Part shown: positions 51,209 to 60,092 of the stretch, one piece after another
Numbering within the stretch: the first letter of the stretch is position 1
How the letters are laid out: the number at the start of each line of letters is the position of its first letter
Source of the DNA: an uncultured Prevotella sp.
Lineage (GTDB): Bacteria > Bacteroidota > Bacteroidia > Bacteroidales > Bacteroidaceae
Direction of reading: 5' to 3'
NCBI GenBank assembly: GCA_905236755.1
Contig: CAJOCR010000014.1
Span: forward strand, 1 to 63,679
Length of the DNA stretch: 63,679 nt
Position numbers and translations under genes: made by a program
Notes under the pieces: generated by a model
Databases searched by the model: none
Told to the model about the DNA's origin: nothing
The model's input: the letters and a program-made list of their open reading frames with translations, nothing else

Positions 51209-53161
51209 ATGGTTAAAATCACATTTCCAGATGGTTCTGTTCGTGAGTATGAACAGGGCGTAACTGGCTTTCAAATCGCCGAGAGCATTTCACCGGCTCT
51301 CGCTCGCAACGTTGTATCTTGCGGTGTTAATGGTGAAACTGTAGAACTGAATCGTCCTATCAATGAGGATGCTACTATCGCTCTCTACAAGTTTGAAGAT
51401 GAGCAGGGTAAGCACACTTTCTGGCACACATCTGCACACTTGTTGGCAGAGGCGTTGAAGGAACTCTATCCTGGTATCCAGTTCGGATTCGGTCCTGCAA
51501 TCGAGAATGGATTCTTCTATGACGTTATGCCTGCTGAAGGTCAGGTAATCTCAGAGAATGATTTCCCTAAGATTGAAGCAAAGATGATGGAACTCGCCAA
51601 GAAGGATGAGGCTGTTGTTCGCCGCGAGGTTGCTAAGGCTGATGCTATCAAGGAATTTGAGGCTGATGGTCAGCAGTACAAGGTAGAGCACATCTCTCAG
51701 GATCTCGAAGATGGTACCATCACTACATATACACAGGGTAATTTCACCGACCTCTGTGCTGGTCCTCACCTCACATCAACAGGTATCATCAAGGCTGTTA
51801 AGATAACAAGCGTTGCAGGTGCTTTCTGGCGTGGTGATGCTAAGCGTGAGCAGATGACTCGTATCTATGGTATCACCTTCCCAAAGAAGAAGATGCTTGA
51901 CGAGTATCTCGTTATGCTTGAAGAGGCTAAGAAACGCGACCATCGTAAGATTGGTAAGGAAATGGAACTCTTTATGTTCTCAGATAGAGTAGGTAAGGGG
52001 CTTCCTATCTGGTTGCCAAAGGGTACTCAGCTCCGTCTGCGTCTTACCGAACTGTTGCGTAAGATGTTGCAGCCATACAACTATCAGGAGGTAATCACTC
52101 CAGGTATTGGTAGCAAGAACCTTTATATCACTTCTGGTCACTGGGCACACTATGGTAAGGATGCCTTCCAGCCTATTGAGACACCAGAGGAGGACGAGGT
52201 TTACATGCTTAAGCCAATGAACTGTCCTCACCATTGTGAAATCTATTCTCGCAAGCCACGCTCATACAAGGATCTTCCTTTGCGTATTGCTGAGTTCGGT
52301 ACTGTTGCCCGTTATGAGAAGAGTGGTGAGCTTCACGGACTGACTCGTGTACGTACATTTACTCAGGACGATGCACATATCTTCGTTCGTCCTGATCAGG
52401 TAAAGGCTGAGTTCGAGAATATTATCGATATCATCCTTAAGGTGTTCAAGATCTTCGGATTCGAGAACTACGAAGCACAGATCTCTCTGCGTGACCCTAA
52501 GGATACAGAGAAATATATCGGTTCTGATGAGAACTGGGAAGAGAGCCAGAATGCTATTCGTGAGGCTTGTAAGGAGAAAGGTCTTAAGGCTCGCGAAGAA
52601 GAAGGCGAGGCTGCATTCTATGGTCCTAAGCTCGACTTCATGGTTAAGGATGCTATTGGTCGTCGTTGGCAGCTTGGTACAATCCAGGTTGACTACAACC
52701 TGCCACAGCGCTTTAAACTTGAATATACTGCAGAGGACAACTCTAAGAAGACTCCTGTAATGATTCACCGTGCACCATTCGGTTCGCTCGAGCGTTTTAC
52801 AGCCGTTCTTATAGAGCATACCGCAGGTCACTTCCCATTGTGGCTCACACCTGATCAGGTTGCTATTCTTCCTATCTCAGAGAAGTATAACGACTACGCT
52901 AAGAAGGTTAAGAGTTATTTTGACACAATGGATGTTCGTGCATATATCGACGACCGTAACGAGAAGGTAGGTCGCAAGATTCGTGATAACGAGTTGAAAC
53001 GAGTTCCTTATATGGTTATCGTAGGTGAGAAAGAAGCTGCCGAAGGTCTTGTTTCTATGCGTGAGCAGGGTGGTGGCGAGCAGGCGACCATGAAGATGGA
53101 AGAGTTTGCTCAGCGCATCAAAGATGCTGTTGCTAAGCAGTTGGAAGTAGCTAACGACTAA
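51209..53161 (+). CDS. thrS: threonyl-tRNA synthetase
   Basis: This 650-aa class II enzyme has editing activity. The N-terminal TGS domain is at residues 1-62 ([19 protein letters not shown]). The editing domain has [33 protein letters not shown] and TDLCAGPHL. The catalytic core has the zinc ligand Cys in [14 protein letters not shown], motif 2 [23 protein letters not shown] and motif 3 [15 protein letters not shown]. The C-terminal anticodon domain starts near 545. A TACTTTTG box is at 51172-51179. The order thrS-infC-rpmI-rplT is conserved in many bacteria. Confidence 0.97.
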   Translation: MVKITFPDGSVREYEQGVTGFQIAESISPALARNVVSCGVNGETVELNRPINEDATIALYKFEDEQGKHTFWHTSAHLLAEALKELYPGIQFGFGPAIENGFFYDVMPAEGQVISENDFPKIEAKMMELAKKDEAVVRREVAKADAIKEFEADGQQYKVEHISQDLEDGTITTYTQGNFTDLCAGPHLTSTGIIKAVKITSVAGAFWRGDAKREQMTRIYGITFPKKKMLDEYLVMLEEAKKRDHRKIGKEMELFMFSDRVGKGLPIWLPKGTQLRLRLTELLRKMLQPYNYQEVITPGIGSKNLYITSGHWAHYGKDAFQPIETPEEDEVYMLKPMNCPHHCEIYSRKPRSYKDLPLRIAEFGTVARYEKSGELHGLTRVRTFTQDDAHIFVRPDQVKAEFENIIDIILKVFKIFGFENYEAQISLRDPKDTEKYIGSDENWEESQNAIREACKEKGLKAREEEGEAAFYGPKLDFMVKDAIGRRWQLGTIQVDYNLPQRFKLEYTAEDNSKKTPVMIHRAPFGSLERFTAVLIEHTAGHFPLWLTPDQVAILPISEKYNDYAKKVKSYFDTMDVRAYIDDRNEKVGRKIRDNELKRVPYMVIVGEKEAAEGLVSMREQGGGEQATMKMEEFAQRIKDAVAKQLEVAND

Positions 53162-53191
53162 TAAGTTGGCACTTAATTCAATAAAAATGAT

Positions 53192-53230
53192 AAAAAGTCT
53201 GGAATAATTTGTTTTATTCCGGACTTTTTT
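53192..53230 (+). terminator. thrS terminator, overlapping the infC promoter
   Basis: AAAAGTCTGGAATAA (from 53193) pairs along 15 bp with TTATTCCGGACTTTT, with one T-G pair, and is followed by T. Its loop includes the TTTG that serves as the -33 element for infC. Confidence 0.88.
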
Positions 53231-53239
53231 GTATTTTTG
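53208..53239 (+). promoter_or_regulatory. infC promoter
   Basis: TTTG (53208-53211), a 20-bp spacer and TATTTTTG (53232-53239). It uses the loop of the thrS terminator as -33 box. Confidence 0.78.
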
Positions 53240-53305
53240 CACCCGATTATCCGAAATCGGATTTTTCGTAAAAAATAATTTCAAAACAGAACATTTGAAT
53301 AGTTA

Positions 53306-53995
53306 ATGAAGAATGACAAAAACAAATTAAAGAACCAGTATCGTGTAAACGAGCAGATTCGTGCACGTGAGGTTCGTGTTGTAACAGAAGGCAACTCTGA
53401 AGTAATGCCAACGCGTAAAGCTTTAGATATGGCTCGTCAGGAGGGTGTTGATCTTGTTGAGATTTCTCCAAATGCTCAGCCACCAGTATGTCGCCTCATC
53501 GATTATTCAAAGTTCCTTTATCAGCAGAAGAAGCATCAGAAAGAGATGAAGCAGAAGCAGGTGAAGGTTGAAGTTAAGGAAATTCGATTCGGACCTCAGA
53601 CTGATGAACACGACTACCAGTTCAAGTTGAAGCATGGTATGGAGTTCCTCAATGCAGGTAACAAAGTGCGTGCTTATGTGTTCTTCCGTGGACGCTCAAT
53701 CCTTTTCAAGGAGCAGGGAGAAGTTCTTCTTCTTCGTTTCGCTAATGATTTGGAAGAGTATGGTAAGGTAGAGCAGATGCCTAAACTCGAAGGTAAAAAG
53801 ATGTTCCTTTATCTTGCACCAAAGAAGGCTGGCGTTGTTAAGAAGAGTCAGCAGAAACTCGATCGCGAAAAGCGTGAGGCTGAGGCAAAGGCAGCTCAGA
53901 AAGCTGAGGCTGAGGCAAATGCAGAAAAGAATAGTCTTCTGGCAAATGCCAAGGGGGGCGATGCTTTGAAGAAGCTTGCTGAAGAAGCAGAGTAA
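53306..53995 (+). CDS. infC: translation initiation factor IF-3
   Basis: This 229-aa factor prevents premature 50S joining and checks the start codon. The N-domain has [15 protein letters not shown] and [19 protein letters not shown]. The C-domain has [25 protein letters not shown] and [12 protein letters not shown]. It is about 50 residues longer than E. coli IF-3 because of a C-terminal Ala/Lys/Glu-rich helix ([21 protein letters not shown]). It uses an ordinary ATG start, unlike the AUU start of enterobacteria. That removes the classical start-codon autoregulation. Confidence 0.96.
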   Translation: MKNDKNKLKNQYRVNEQIRAREVRVVTEGNSEVMPTRKALDMARQEGVDLVEISPNAQPPVCRLIDYSKFLYQQKKHQKEMKQKQVKVEVKEIRFGPQTDEHDYQFKLKHGMEFLNAGNKVRAYVFFRGRSILFKEQGEVLLLRFANDLEEYGKVEQMPKLEGKKMFLYLAPKKAGVVKKSQQKLDREKREAEAKAAQKAEAEANAEKNSLLANAKGGDALKKLAEEAE

Positions 53996-54012
53996 AAACG
54001 TGAATAAAAAAA

Positions 54013-54044
54013 GATGCGTAACGCCGGGTATATGCGTTGCCATC
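54013..54044 (+). promoter_or_regulatory. bulged hairpin in the infC-rpmI gap, candidate r-protein leader
   Basis: GATG-C-GTAACGC (54013-54024) pairs with GCGTTGC-CATC (54034-54044) over 11 bp with one bulged C and a 9-nt loop. No T-run follows, so it is not a terminator. Its position before rpmI-rplT suggests a ribosomal-protein-binding regulator, such as L20 autoregulation. Confidence 0.5.
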
Positions 54045-54072
54045 ATTATTAATAATTAATAAACATAAAAAA

Positions 54073-54270
54073 ATGCCAAAAGTAAAGACTAATTCCGGCG
54101 CAAAGAAGAGATTCACATTCACCGGTACAGGAAAGATTAAGCGTCATCGCGCTTTTCACAGTCACATTCTGACTAAGAAGACAAAGAAGCAGAAGAGAAA
54201 TCTTGATCATCAGACAATCGTTGATCAGACAAACATGAAGCAGGTACGCGACTTGCTCTGCCTCCGTTAA
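54073..54270 (+). CDS. rpmI: 50S ribosomal protein L35
   Basis: This 65-aa basic ribosomal protein has N-terminus [35 protein letters not shown], diagnostic for L35. An in-frame codon at 54037 would add 12 residues and sits in the bulged hairpin, so the ATG at 54073 is the start. It lies between infC and rplT. Confidence 0.96.
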   Translation: MPKVKTNSGAKKRFTFTGTGKIKRHRAFHSHILTKKTKKQKRNLDHQTIVDQTNMKQVRDLLCLR

Positions 54271-54311
54271 TTATTAACTTTTTAGTCGAACTTTTAAATT
54301 AAAAGAAAACT

Positions 54312-54656
54312 ATGCCAAGATCAGTAAATCACGTTGCCTCTAAGGCAAAGAGAACACGTATCCTGAAGCTCACTAAAGGTTATTATGGAGCTCGCAAGAA
54401 CGTTTGGACTGTAGCTAAGAACACTTGGGAGAAGGGTCTTACCTACGCTTATCGTGACCGTCGTAACAAGAAGCGCAACTTCCGCGCACTTTGGATTCAG
54501 CGTATCAACGCTGCTGCTCGTTTGGAGAATATGAGCTATTCACAGCTTATGGGTGCTCTGCACAAGGCAGGTATCGAAATTAACCGTAAGGTCCTCGCTG
54601 ACCTCGCTGTTAACAATCCAGAGGCTTTCAAGGCTATTGTTGACAAGGTTAAGTAA
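54312..54656 (+). CDS. rplT: 50S ribosomal protein L20
   Basis: This 114-aa protein binds 23S rRNA early in 50S assembly and in many bacteria also regulates its own operon. It starts with [29 protein letters not shown]. The conserved core [25 protein letters not shown] follows, then [13 protein letters not shown]. Length is normal. It follows rpmI by 41 nt and precedes a strong terminator. Confidence 0.97.
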   Translation: MPRSVNHVASKAKRTRILKLTKGYYGARKNVWTVAKNTWEKGLTYAYRDRRNKKRNFRALWIQRINAAARLENMSYSQLMGALHKAGIEINRKVLADLAVNNPEAFKAIVDKVK

Positions 54657-54679
54657 AAAAGAGTATTACTCAATAGTAA

Positions 54680-54711
54680 AGATCGCATTCTATGAATGCG
54701 ATCTTTTTTTA
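54680..54711 (+). terminator. terminator of the infC-rpmI-rplT operon
   Basis: AGATCGCATTC and GAATGCGATCT form an 11-bp perfect stem with a 3-nt loop and T7 tail. Confidence 0.92.
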
Positions 54712-54848
54712 ATTATTCATTTTCATTGCTCATTACTTACTACTCATTATTAATTGCCTGTAGGGCAACTAATTCCACATTCCACATTCCACATTCAAAA
54801 TTTATTGTTATCTTTGCATTCTGTATAAAATTATATATCTAAGTATTA

Positions 54849-56795
54849 ATGATTTCAGTAGAAAGCTTAAAGGTAGAATTTGGGGTAAAACCACTTTTCT
54901 CCGATGTTAGTTTTGTAGTTAACGATGGGGATCGTATTGCACTTGTGGGAAAGAATGGTGCAGGAAAATCAACTATGCTGAAAATCCTTTGTGGTTTGCA
55001 GCAGCCAACCTCTGGTGTGGTGGCTATTCCTAATGAATGCACTATTGGCTATCTTCCACAGGTTATGAAACTTCAGGATGATACTACCGTAAAAGAAGAA
55101 ACGCGCAAGGCTTTTGCTGACAACACTAAGCTAAAGAAAGAACTCGATCGTATGCAGCAGGAAATGGCTGACCGTACCGATTACGAGAGTGAGTCGTATG
55201 CGCATCTTGTAGAAGCATTTACTCAGGCACATGAGCATTTTATGATGATGGGTGGCGACAACTACGAGGCAGAGATAGAGCGCACACTCACAGGTCTTGG
55301 CTTCGAACGTTCTGATTTCGGCCGTCCTACCAGAGAGTTCTCTGGTGGTTGGCGTATGCGTATAGAGTTGGCAAAAATTCTTCTTCGCAAGCCTGATGTG
55401 TTACTTCTCGATGAGCCAACCAACCATTTGGATATTGAGAGTATTCAATGGCTTGAGCAGTTCTTGCAGCAAAGTGCTAAAGCCGTTGTTCTTGTTAGTC
55501 ACGATCGTGCATTCATTAATAATGTAACAAATCGTACTATTGAAATAACATGTGGTCATGCCGAGGATTATCGTGTAAAATACGATGAGTATCTTGTGCT
55601 TAGAAAAGAACGTCGTGAACAGCAGCTTCGCGCTTATCAGAATCAGCAAAAGGAAATAGCCGACATAAAAGCTTTTATTGATCGTTTCCGCTATCAGGCC
55701 ACTAAGGCCGTTCAGGTGCAGCAACGTATAAAGCAACTCGAAAAGATCGTTCCTATTGAGGTTGATGAGGTTGACAATAGTGCTATGCGTTTGAAGTTCC
55801 CACCATGTCTTCGTAGTGGCGACTATCCTGTTATCTGTGATGATGTACGCAAAGACTATGACGAACATACAGTCTTCGATCATGTCACACTTACCATCAA
55901 ACGAGGCGAGAAAGTAGCTTTTGTTGGAAAGAATGGTGAAGGAAAATCAACACTTGTAAAATGTATAATGGAACAGATTCCTTATACAGGAAAACTGAAG
56001 ATAGGACATAATGTTCAGATAGGTTATTTCGCACAGAATCAGGCTCAGTTGCTTGATGAGAGCCTTAGCATTTATGACACTATTGATCAGGTGGCTACAG
56101 GTGATATGCGTCTCAAGATCAATGATCTTCTTGGTGCTTTCATGTTTGGAGGAGAAACATCTGAGAAAAAGGTAAAGGTGTTAAGTGGAGGAGAGCGTAG
56201 CCGTTTGGCAATGATAAAACTATTGCTTGAACCTGTAAACCTCTTGATTCTAGATGAGCCTACCAACCACCTTGACATTCCATCAAAGGAGGTTCTGAAA
56301 GAGGCTATACGTACTTTCGAAGGAACAGCCATCATCGTTAGTCACGACCGTGAATTCCTCGATGGGCTTGTAAGTAAGGTTTATGAGTTTGCTAATGGTC
56401 AGGTAAAAGAGCATCTCGGTGGTATCTACGATTATCTGCGTGCTCATAATGCCGAAACCATTCACGAGGCATTGAACGAGAATATAAAAGTCTCAGCAAG
56501 TGTTGCCAGCGTAAAAACAGTTTCAGAAGAGTCAAAACCTTCTAAGCAGAATTATGCCGAGCATAAAGAGCAGCAGAAGAAAATCCGTAAGGCTGAAAAG
56601 GCAGTAAAAGAGTCTGAGGCTCGAATTGCATCTATGGAGAAACGTGTGCATGAACTCGACGAACTCTTTATGAAGCCTGAGAATGCTGCTAATATGGAAC
56701 TTGTAACAGAATACACTTCAACAAAAGAAGCGTTGGATAAAGAAAACGAGAACTGGCTCTTGCTTTCAGAAAAACTGGAAGAATTGCGAAGCTAA
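54849..56795 (+). CDS. ABC-F family ATPase
   Basis: This 648-aa soluble protein has two ABC modules and no membrane domain. The first has Walker A VGKNGAGKSTM, signature FSGGWRMRIELAK and Walker B VLLLDEPTNHLD. The second has VGKNGEGKSTL, LSGGERSRLAMIK and LLILDEPTNHLD. The inter-domain linker (about 230-310) is basic and helical, as in translation-associated ABC-F proteins that act at the ribosomal E site. A C-terminal coiled coil lies at 560-645 (KEQQKKIRKAEKAVKESEARI), as in Uup. Exact subfamily (Uup or YheS-like) is not decided. A TATCTTTG box lies at 54809-54816. Confidence 0.93.
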   Translation: MISVESLKVEFGVKPLFSDVSFVVNDGDRIALVGKNGAGKSTMLKILCGLQQPTSGVVAIPNECTIGYLPQVMKLQDDTTVKEETRKAFADNTKLKKELDRMQQEMADRTDYESESYAHLVEAFTQAHEHFMMMGGDNYEAEIERTLTGLGFERSDFGRPTREFSGGWRMRIELAKILLRKPDVLLLDEPTNHLDIESIQWLEQFLQQSAKAVVLVSHDRAFINNVTNRTIEITCGHAEDYRVKYDEYLVLRKERREQQLRAYQNQQKEIADIKAFIDRFRYQATKAVQVQQRIKQLEKIVPIEVDEVDNSAMRLKFPPCLRSGDYPVICDDVRKDYDEHTVFDHVTLTIKRGEKVAFVGKNGEGKSTLVKCIMEQIPYTGKLKIGHNVQIGYFAQNQAQLLDESLSIYDTIDQVATGDMRLKINDLLGAFMFGGETSEKKVKVLSGGERSRLAMIKLLLEPVNLLILDEPTNHLDIPSKEVLKEAIRTFEGTAIIVSHDREFLDGLVSKVYEFANGQVKEHLGGIYDYLRAHNAETIHEALNENIKVSASVASVKTVSEESKPSKQNYAEHKEQQKKIRKAEKAVKESEARIASMEKRVHELDELFMKPENAANMELVTEYTSTKEALDKENENWLLLSEKLEELRS

Positions 56796-56851
56796 TCAAT
56801 GCGAGATTATTTTTGAATATACCAAATTTTAACCCTTTAAAAAATAAAAAC

Positions 56852-58885
56852 ATGAACATGAAGAAAATCCTTCCGATTGTTATGATTGCCACAGCTCCTG
56901 TTATGGGTATGGCTCAGAACAAGACGGGTCTTTATGAAAAGAACTTCGACAAGAATGTTCGTCCTCAAGATGATTTCTATCAGTTTGCTACTGGTGGCTG
57001 GCAAAAGAACAATCCTCTTCCTGCTGCCTATAGTCGTTTTGGTAGCTTTGATCAGCTTCAGGAGGACAATAACAAGCGTATTAACACTATCCTCGCTTCT
57101 TTACAGAAAAAGAAATTCAAGCAGGGTACAATAGAGCAGAAACTTTCTGATTTCTATAAGCAGGCTCTTGATCAGGATAGTCGTAATAAGGCAGGTATCA
57201 CTCCTGTAAAGCCTTTGCTTGATGAGATTGAAGCTGCTACAACAGTAGAGGAACTTCGCAAACTTCAGGAGAAATACTCTGCAAAGGGATATGGTATTCA
57301 GTATGGCTGCTATTTTGGTGCTGATGAGAAGAATGTTTCACAGAATATATTCTCTGTTGTTCAGAGTGGACTCACATTGGGACAGAAAGACTATTACGTA
57401 AACAATGATGCAGCTACTGTTGCTATTCGTGAGGCTTACAAGAAGCACATTGCTAAGATGTTCCAACTCTATGGCTTCTCTGAGGCTCAGGCACAGCAGA
57501 AGGCTGCTGATGTGTTCAAGCAGGAAACTCTTGTTGCTCTTATCTCAAAGAGTAGAACAGAGCTTCGTGATCCACAGGCTAACTACAATAAGATGACCTT
57601 GAAGGAGTTCCAGGAGAACTATCCAAATATTCCATTGGAGCAGCTTGCTAATGCCGAAGGTATCGATAGTAAGTACATTCAGGAGATGGTTGTTGGTCAG
57701 CCTAACTTCATGGCTGGTCTTGATAAGATTGTTTCTTTGCAGACTGTTGACGAGGTAAAGGCATTGATGCAGTGGGATGTTATCGAGGGTTCTTCTTCTC
57801 TTCTTACTGATGAGATTCGTGAAGCTAACTTTGATTTCTTCGGTAAAACTATGTCGGGTCGTCAGGAGGATTATCCTCTTTGGAAGCGTGCTACCAATAT
57901 GGTACAGGGCGCTATGGGTGAGGCTCTTGGTCGTATGTATTGCAAGCAGTATTTCCCAGAGTCAAGTAAGAAGATTATGATTAATCTTATCAAGAATCTT
58001 CAGATTTCTCTTGGCGAGCGCATTGATGCTCAGACATGGATGAGTGATAGCACCAAGGCAAATGCTCACAAGAAACTCGATAAGTTCTATGTAAAGGTGG
58101 GTTATCCTGATAAGTGGACTGACTATAGCGCTCTTACTATTGATCCTTCTAAGAGCTTCTATGAGAATGTTCAGGCATGTAGTAAGTTTGCTCACGACAA
58201 GAGTATTGCCGACAAGGCTGGTAAGCCAGTTGATAAGGACGAGTGGTTTATGACTCCTCAGACTGTTAATGCTTATTACAACCCAACAACAAACGAGATC
58301 TGCTTCCCAGCAGGTATACTTCAGTATCCATTCTTCGATCCTAAGGCTGATGAAGCCTTCAACTATGGTGCCATCGGTGTTGTTATTGGTCATGAGATGA
58401 CTCACGGATTTGATGATCAGGGTCGTCAGTATGATGCTGATGGTATGCTCCACGATTGGTGGACAGCTGATGATGCTAAGGGATTTGACAAGCGTGCTCA
58501 GCAGTATGCTGCTTTCTTCGATGCTATTGAGGTGTTGCCAGGTCTTCACGCTAATGGTAAGTTCACTCTTGGTGAGAACCTTGCTGACCACGGAGGTCTT
58601 GAGGTTTCTTTCAATGCATTTAAGAATGCTACAGCTAAGAAACCTCTCAAGAATAAGGAAGGTTTCACACCTGAGCAGCGTTTCTTCCTTGCTTATGCTG
58701 GTGTATGGGGACAGAACATCACAGAGAAGGAAATACGCAACCGCGTAAAGGTTGATCCTCATTCACTTGGTGAGTGGCGTGTAAATGGCGCTCTTCCACA
58801 TATTGATGCTTTCTATAAAGCTTGGAACATCAAGAAGGGTGACAAAATGTGGATTCCAGAGTCAGAACGTTTGCAGCTTTGGTAA
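56852..58885 (+). CDS. M13 family zinc metallopeptidase (PepO/neprilysin type)
   Basis: This 677-aa secreted endopeptidase starts at the ATG at 56852; upstream in-frame sequence lacks ATG and has no signal-like character. The signal peptide ends near MGMAQN. The M13 N-domain begins PQDDFYQFATGGWQKNNPLPAAYSRFG. The zinc site is HEMTHGFDDQGRQYDADG (HExxH), and the third ligand lies in LGENLADHGG. Substrate-anchoring NAYYNPTTNEICFPAGILQYPFF is intact, and the C-terminus ends with conserved Trp (ERLQLW). It is expected in the periplasm or at the surface, degrading peptides. Confidence 0.95.
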   Translation: MNMKKILPIVMIATAPVMGMAQNKTGLYEKNFDKNVRPQDDFYQFATGGWQKNNPLPAAYSRFGSFDQLQEDNNKRINTILASLQKKKFKQGTIEQKLSDFYKQALDQDSRNKAGITPVKPLLDEIEAATTVEELRKLQEKYSAKGYGIQYGCYFGADEKNVSQNIFSVVQSGLTLGQKDYYVNNDAATVAIREAYKKHIAKMFQLYGFSEAQAQQKAADVFKQETLVALISKSRTELRDPQANYNKMTLKEFQENYPNIPLEQLANAEGIDSKYIQEMVVGQPNFMAGLDKIVSLQTVDEVKALMQWDVIEGSSSLLTDEIREANFDFFGKTMSGRQEDYPLWKRATNMVQGAMGEALGRMYCKQYFPESSKKIMINLIKNLQISLGERIDAQTWMSDSTKANAHKKLDKFYVKVGYPDKWTDYSALTIDPSKSFYENVQACSKFAHDKSIADKAGKPVDKDEWFMTPQTVNAYYNPTTNEICFPAGILQYPFFDPKADEAFNYGAIGVVIGHEMTHGFDDQGRQYDADGMLHDWWTADDAKGFDKRAQQYAAFFDAIEVLPGLHANGKFTLGENLADHGGLEVSFNAFKNATAKKPLKNKEGFTPEQRFFLAYAGVWGQNITEKEIRNRVKVDPHSLGEWRVNGALPHIDAFYKAWNIKKGDKMWIPESERLQLW

Positions 58886-59049
58886 AACTTTTGCAAGCTT
58901 AGCTTGCTTAGTAGATAAAAGAAGTTAGAAGTAGATAAAGACCAAATGTTTTATGGCAACAACCAACATTAAGAGTATTGGCTTTATCTTCTAAGAGAGA
59001 AGCGATATCTTCTTTAACTTTTTGAATTCTAAAGAACTTTAATCAATTT

Positions 59050-59084
59050 AAAGGATGCTGAATAGTTTTCAGCATCCTTTTTCT
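59050..59084 (+). terminator. terminator between the M13 peptidase and metA
   Basis: AAAGGATGCTGAA pairs with TTCAGCATCCTTT and has a T5 tail. The 165 nt before it hold no gene, only a GCAAGCT/AGCTTGC palindrome at 58893-58907 and pyrimidine-purine repeats. Confidence 0.88.
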
Positions 59085-59104
59085 ATTATATAGAAAAAAA
59101 ACTG

Positions 59105-59112
59105 TATCTTTG
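59105..59112 (+). promoter_or_regulatory. -7 box of the metA promoter
   Basis: TATCTTTG, 37 nt before the metA start. No -33 TTTG at the normal distance. Confidence 0.55.
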
Positions 59113-59148
59113 CCATAGTTTACATAGAGAAAAGAAAGGAAATAAAGT

Positions 59149-60066
59149 ATGCCGTTAAGATTACCCGATAGCCTTCCAGCCATCGATTTGTTGAAGAAAG
59201 AGAATATTTTCGTAATGGATGAGACACGCGCCCATAGTCAGGATGTGCGTCCTTTGCGTATTGTTATTCTCAATCTCATGCCGTTGAAGATTACTACCGA
59301 GACCGATCTTATTCGTCTGCTCTCAAATACTCCTCTGCAGATGGAGGTTTATTTCATGAAACTCAAGACACATACTCCTAAGAATACACCTATCAAACAT
59401 ATGATGATGTTCTATAAAGATTCAAAAGAACTCATGAAGCAGAAGTTTGATGGTATGATAGTTACAGGAGCTCCAGTAGAGACTATTCCTTTCGAGAATG
59501 TAGATTACTGGAACGAGATAAATAATATCTTTGACTGGGCACGTACTCATGTAGAGAGTACACTCTATCTCTGTTGGGGTGCAATGGCTGCACTTTATCA
59601 TTTTTATGATGTGCCAAAATATCAACTGCCAACAAAGAAGTTTGGTGTTTTTACAACTATTCCTTTGACAGAGCAGATGCCTATATTCCGTGGCTTTGAT
59701 AGTGTTTTCAATATGCCGCATAGTCGTCACACCGAGGTGCGTAAGGAAGACATCATCAAAGTGCCTCAGTTACGTATTATTGCAGAATCTCCAGAGGCAG
59801 GTGTCAGCATCGTTGAATCGCGTGATGGACGTGAATTCTATATTCTGGGACATCTCGAATATAATCCTGACACTCTTGATAAAGAATATAAACGCGACCT
59901 CGGTAAGCGTGATGACGTGGAGGTTCCTGAACATTATTATCTTGATGACGATCCAAAGAACGAACCTCTTGTAACATGGCGTTCGGCAGCCAATCTGTTC
60001 TATAACAATTGGCTCAACTATTATGTATATCAGGAAACACCTTATAATATCGATGATATTAAATAA
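59149..60066 (+). CDS. metA: MetA-type homoserine O-acyltransferase, acetyl-CoA type predicted
   Basis: This 305-aa enzyme activates homoserine for methionine synthesis. The MetA family start MPLRLPDSLPAIDLLKKENIFVM and NLMPLKITTETDLIRLLSNTPLQ are clear. The catalytic Cys142 is in LYLCWGAMAALYHFY. Residue 111 is Glu (GAPVE). Published work on the family ties Glu at 111 to acetyl-CoA and Gly (GAPLG, as in E. coli) to succinyl-CoA, so this protein should make O-acetylhomoserine. His and Glu of the catalytic triad are expected near FNMPHSRHTEV and ILGHLEYNP. No SAM or methionine riboswitch is visible upstream. Confidence 0.93.
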   Translation: MPLRLPDSLPAIDLLKKENIFVMDETRAHSQDVRPLRIVILNLMPLKITTETDLIRLLSNTPLQMEVYFMKLKTHTPKNTPIKHMMMFYKDSKELMKQKFDGMIVTGAPVETIPFENVDYWNEINNIFDWARTHVESTLYLCWGAMAALYHFYDVPKYQLPTKKFGVFTTIPLTEQMPIFRGFDSVFNMPHSRHTEVRKEDIIKVPQLRIIAESPEAGVSIVESRDGREFYILGHLEYNPDTLDKEYKRDLGKRDDVEVPEHYYLDDDPKNEPLVTWRSAANLFYNNWLNYYVYQETPYNIDDIK

Positions 60067-60092
60067 TGGTGTAAAACAAATGTAGAGAAAAA

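Noticed and set aside
59085..59148. SAM riboswitch before metA
   Set aside because: The leader is about 30 nt, too short for any known SAM aptamer.
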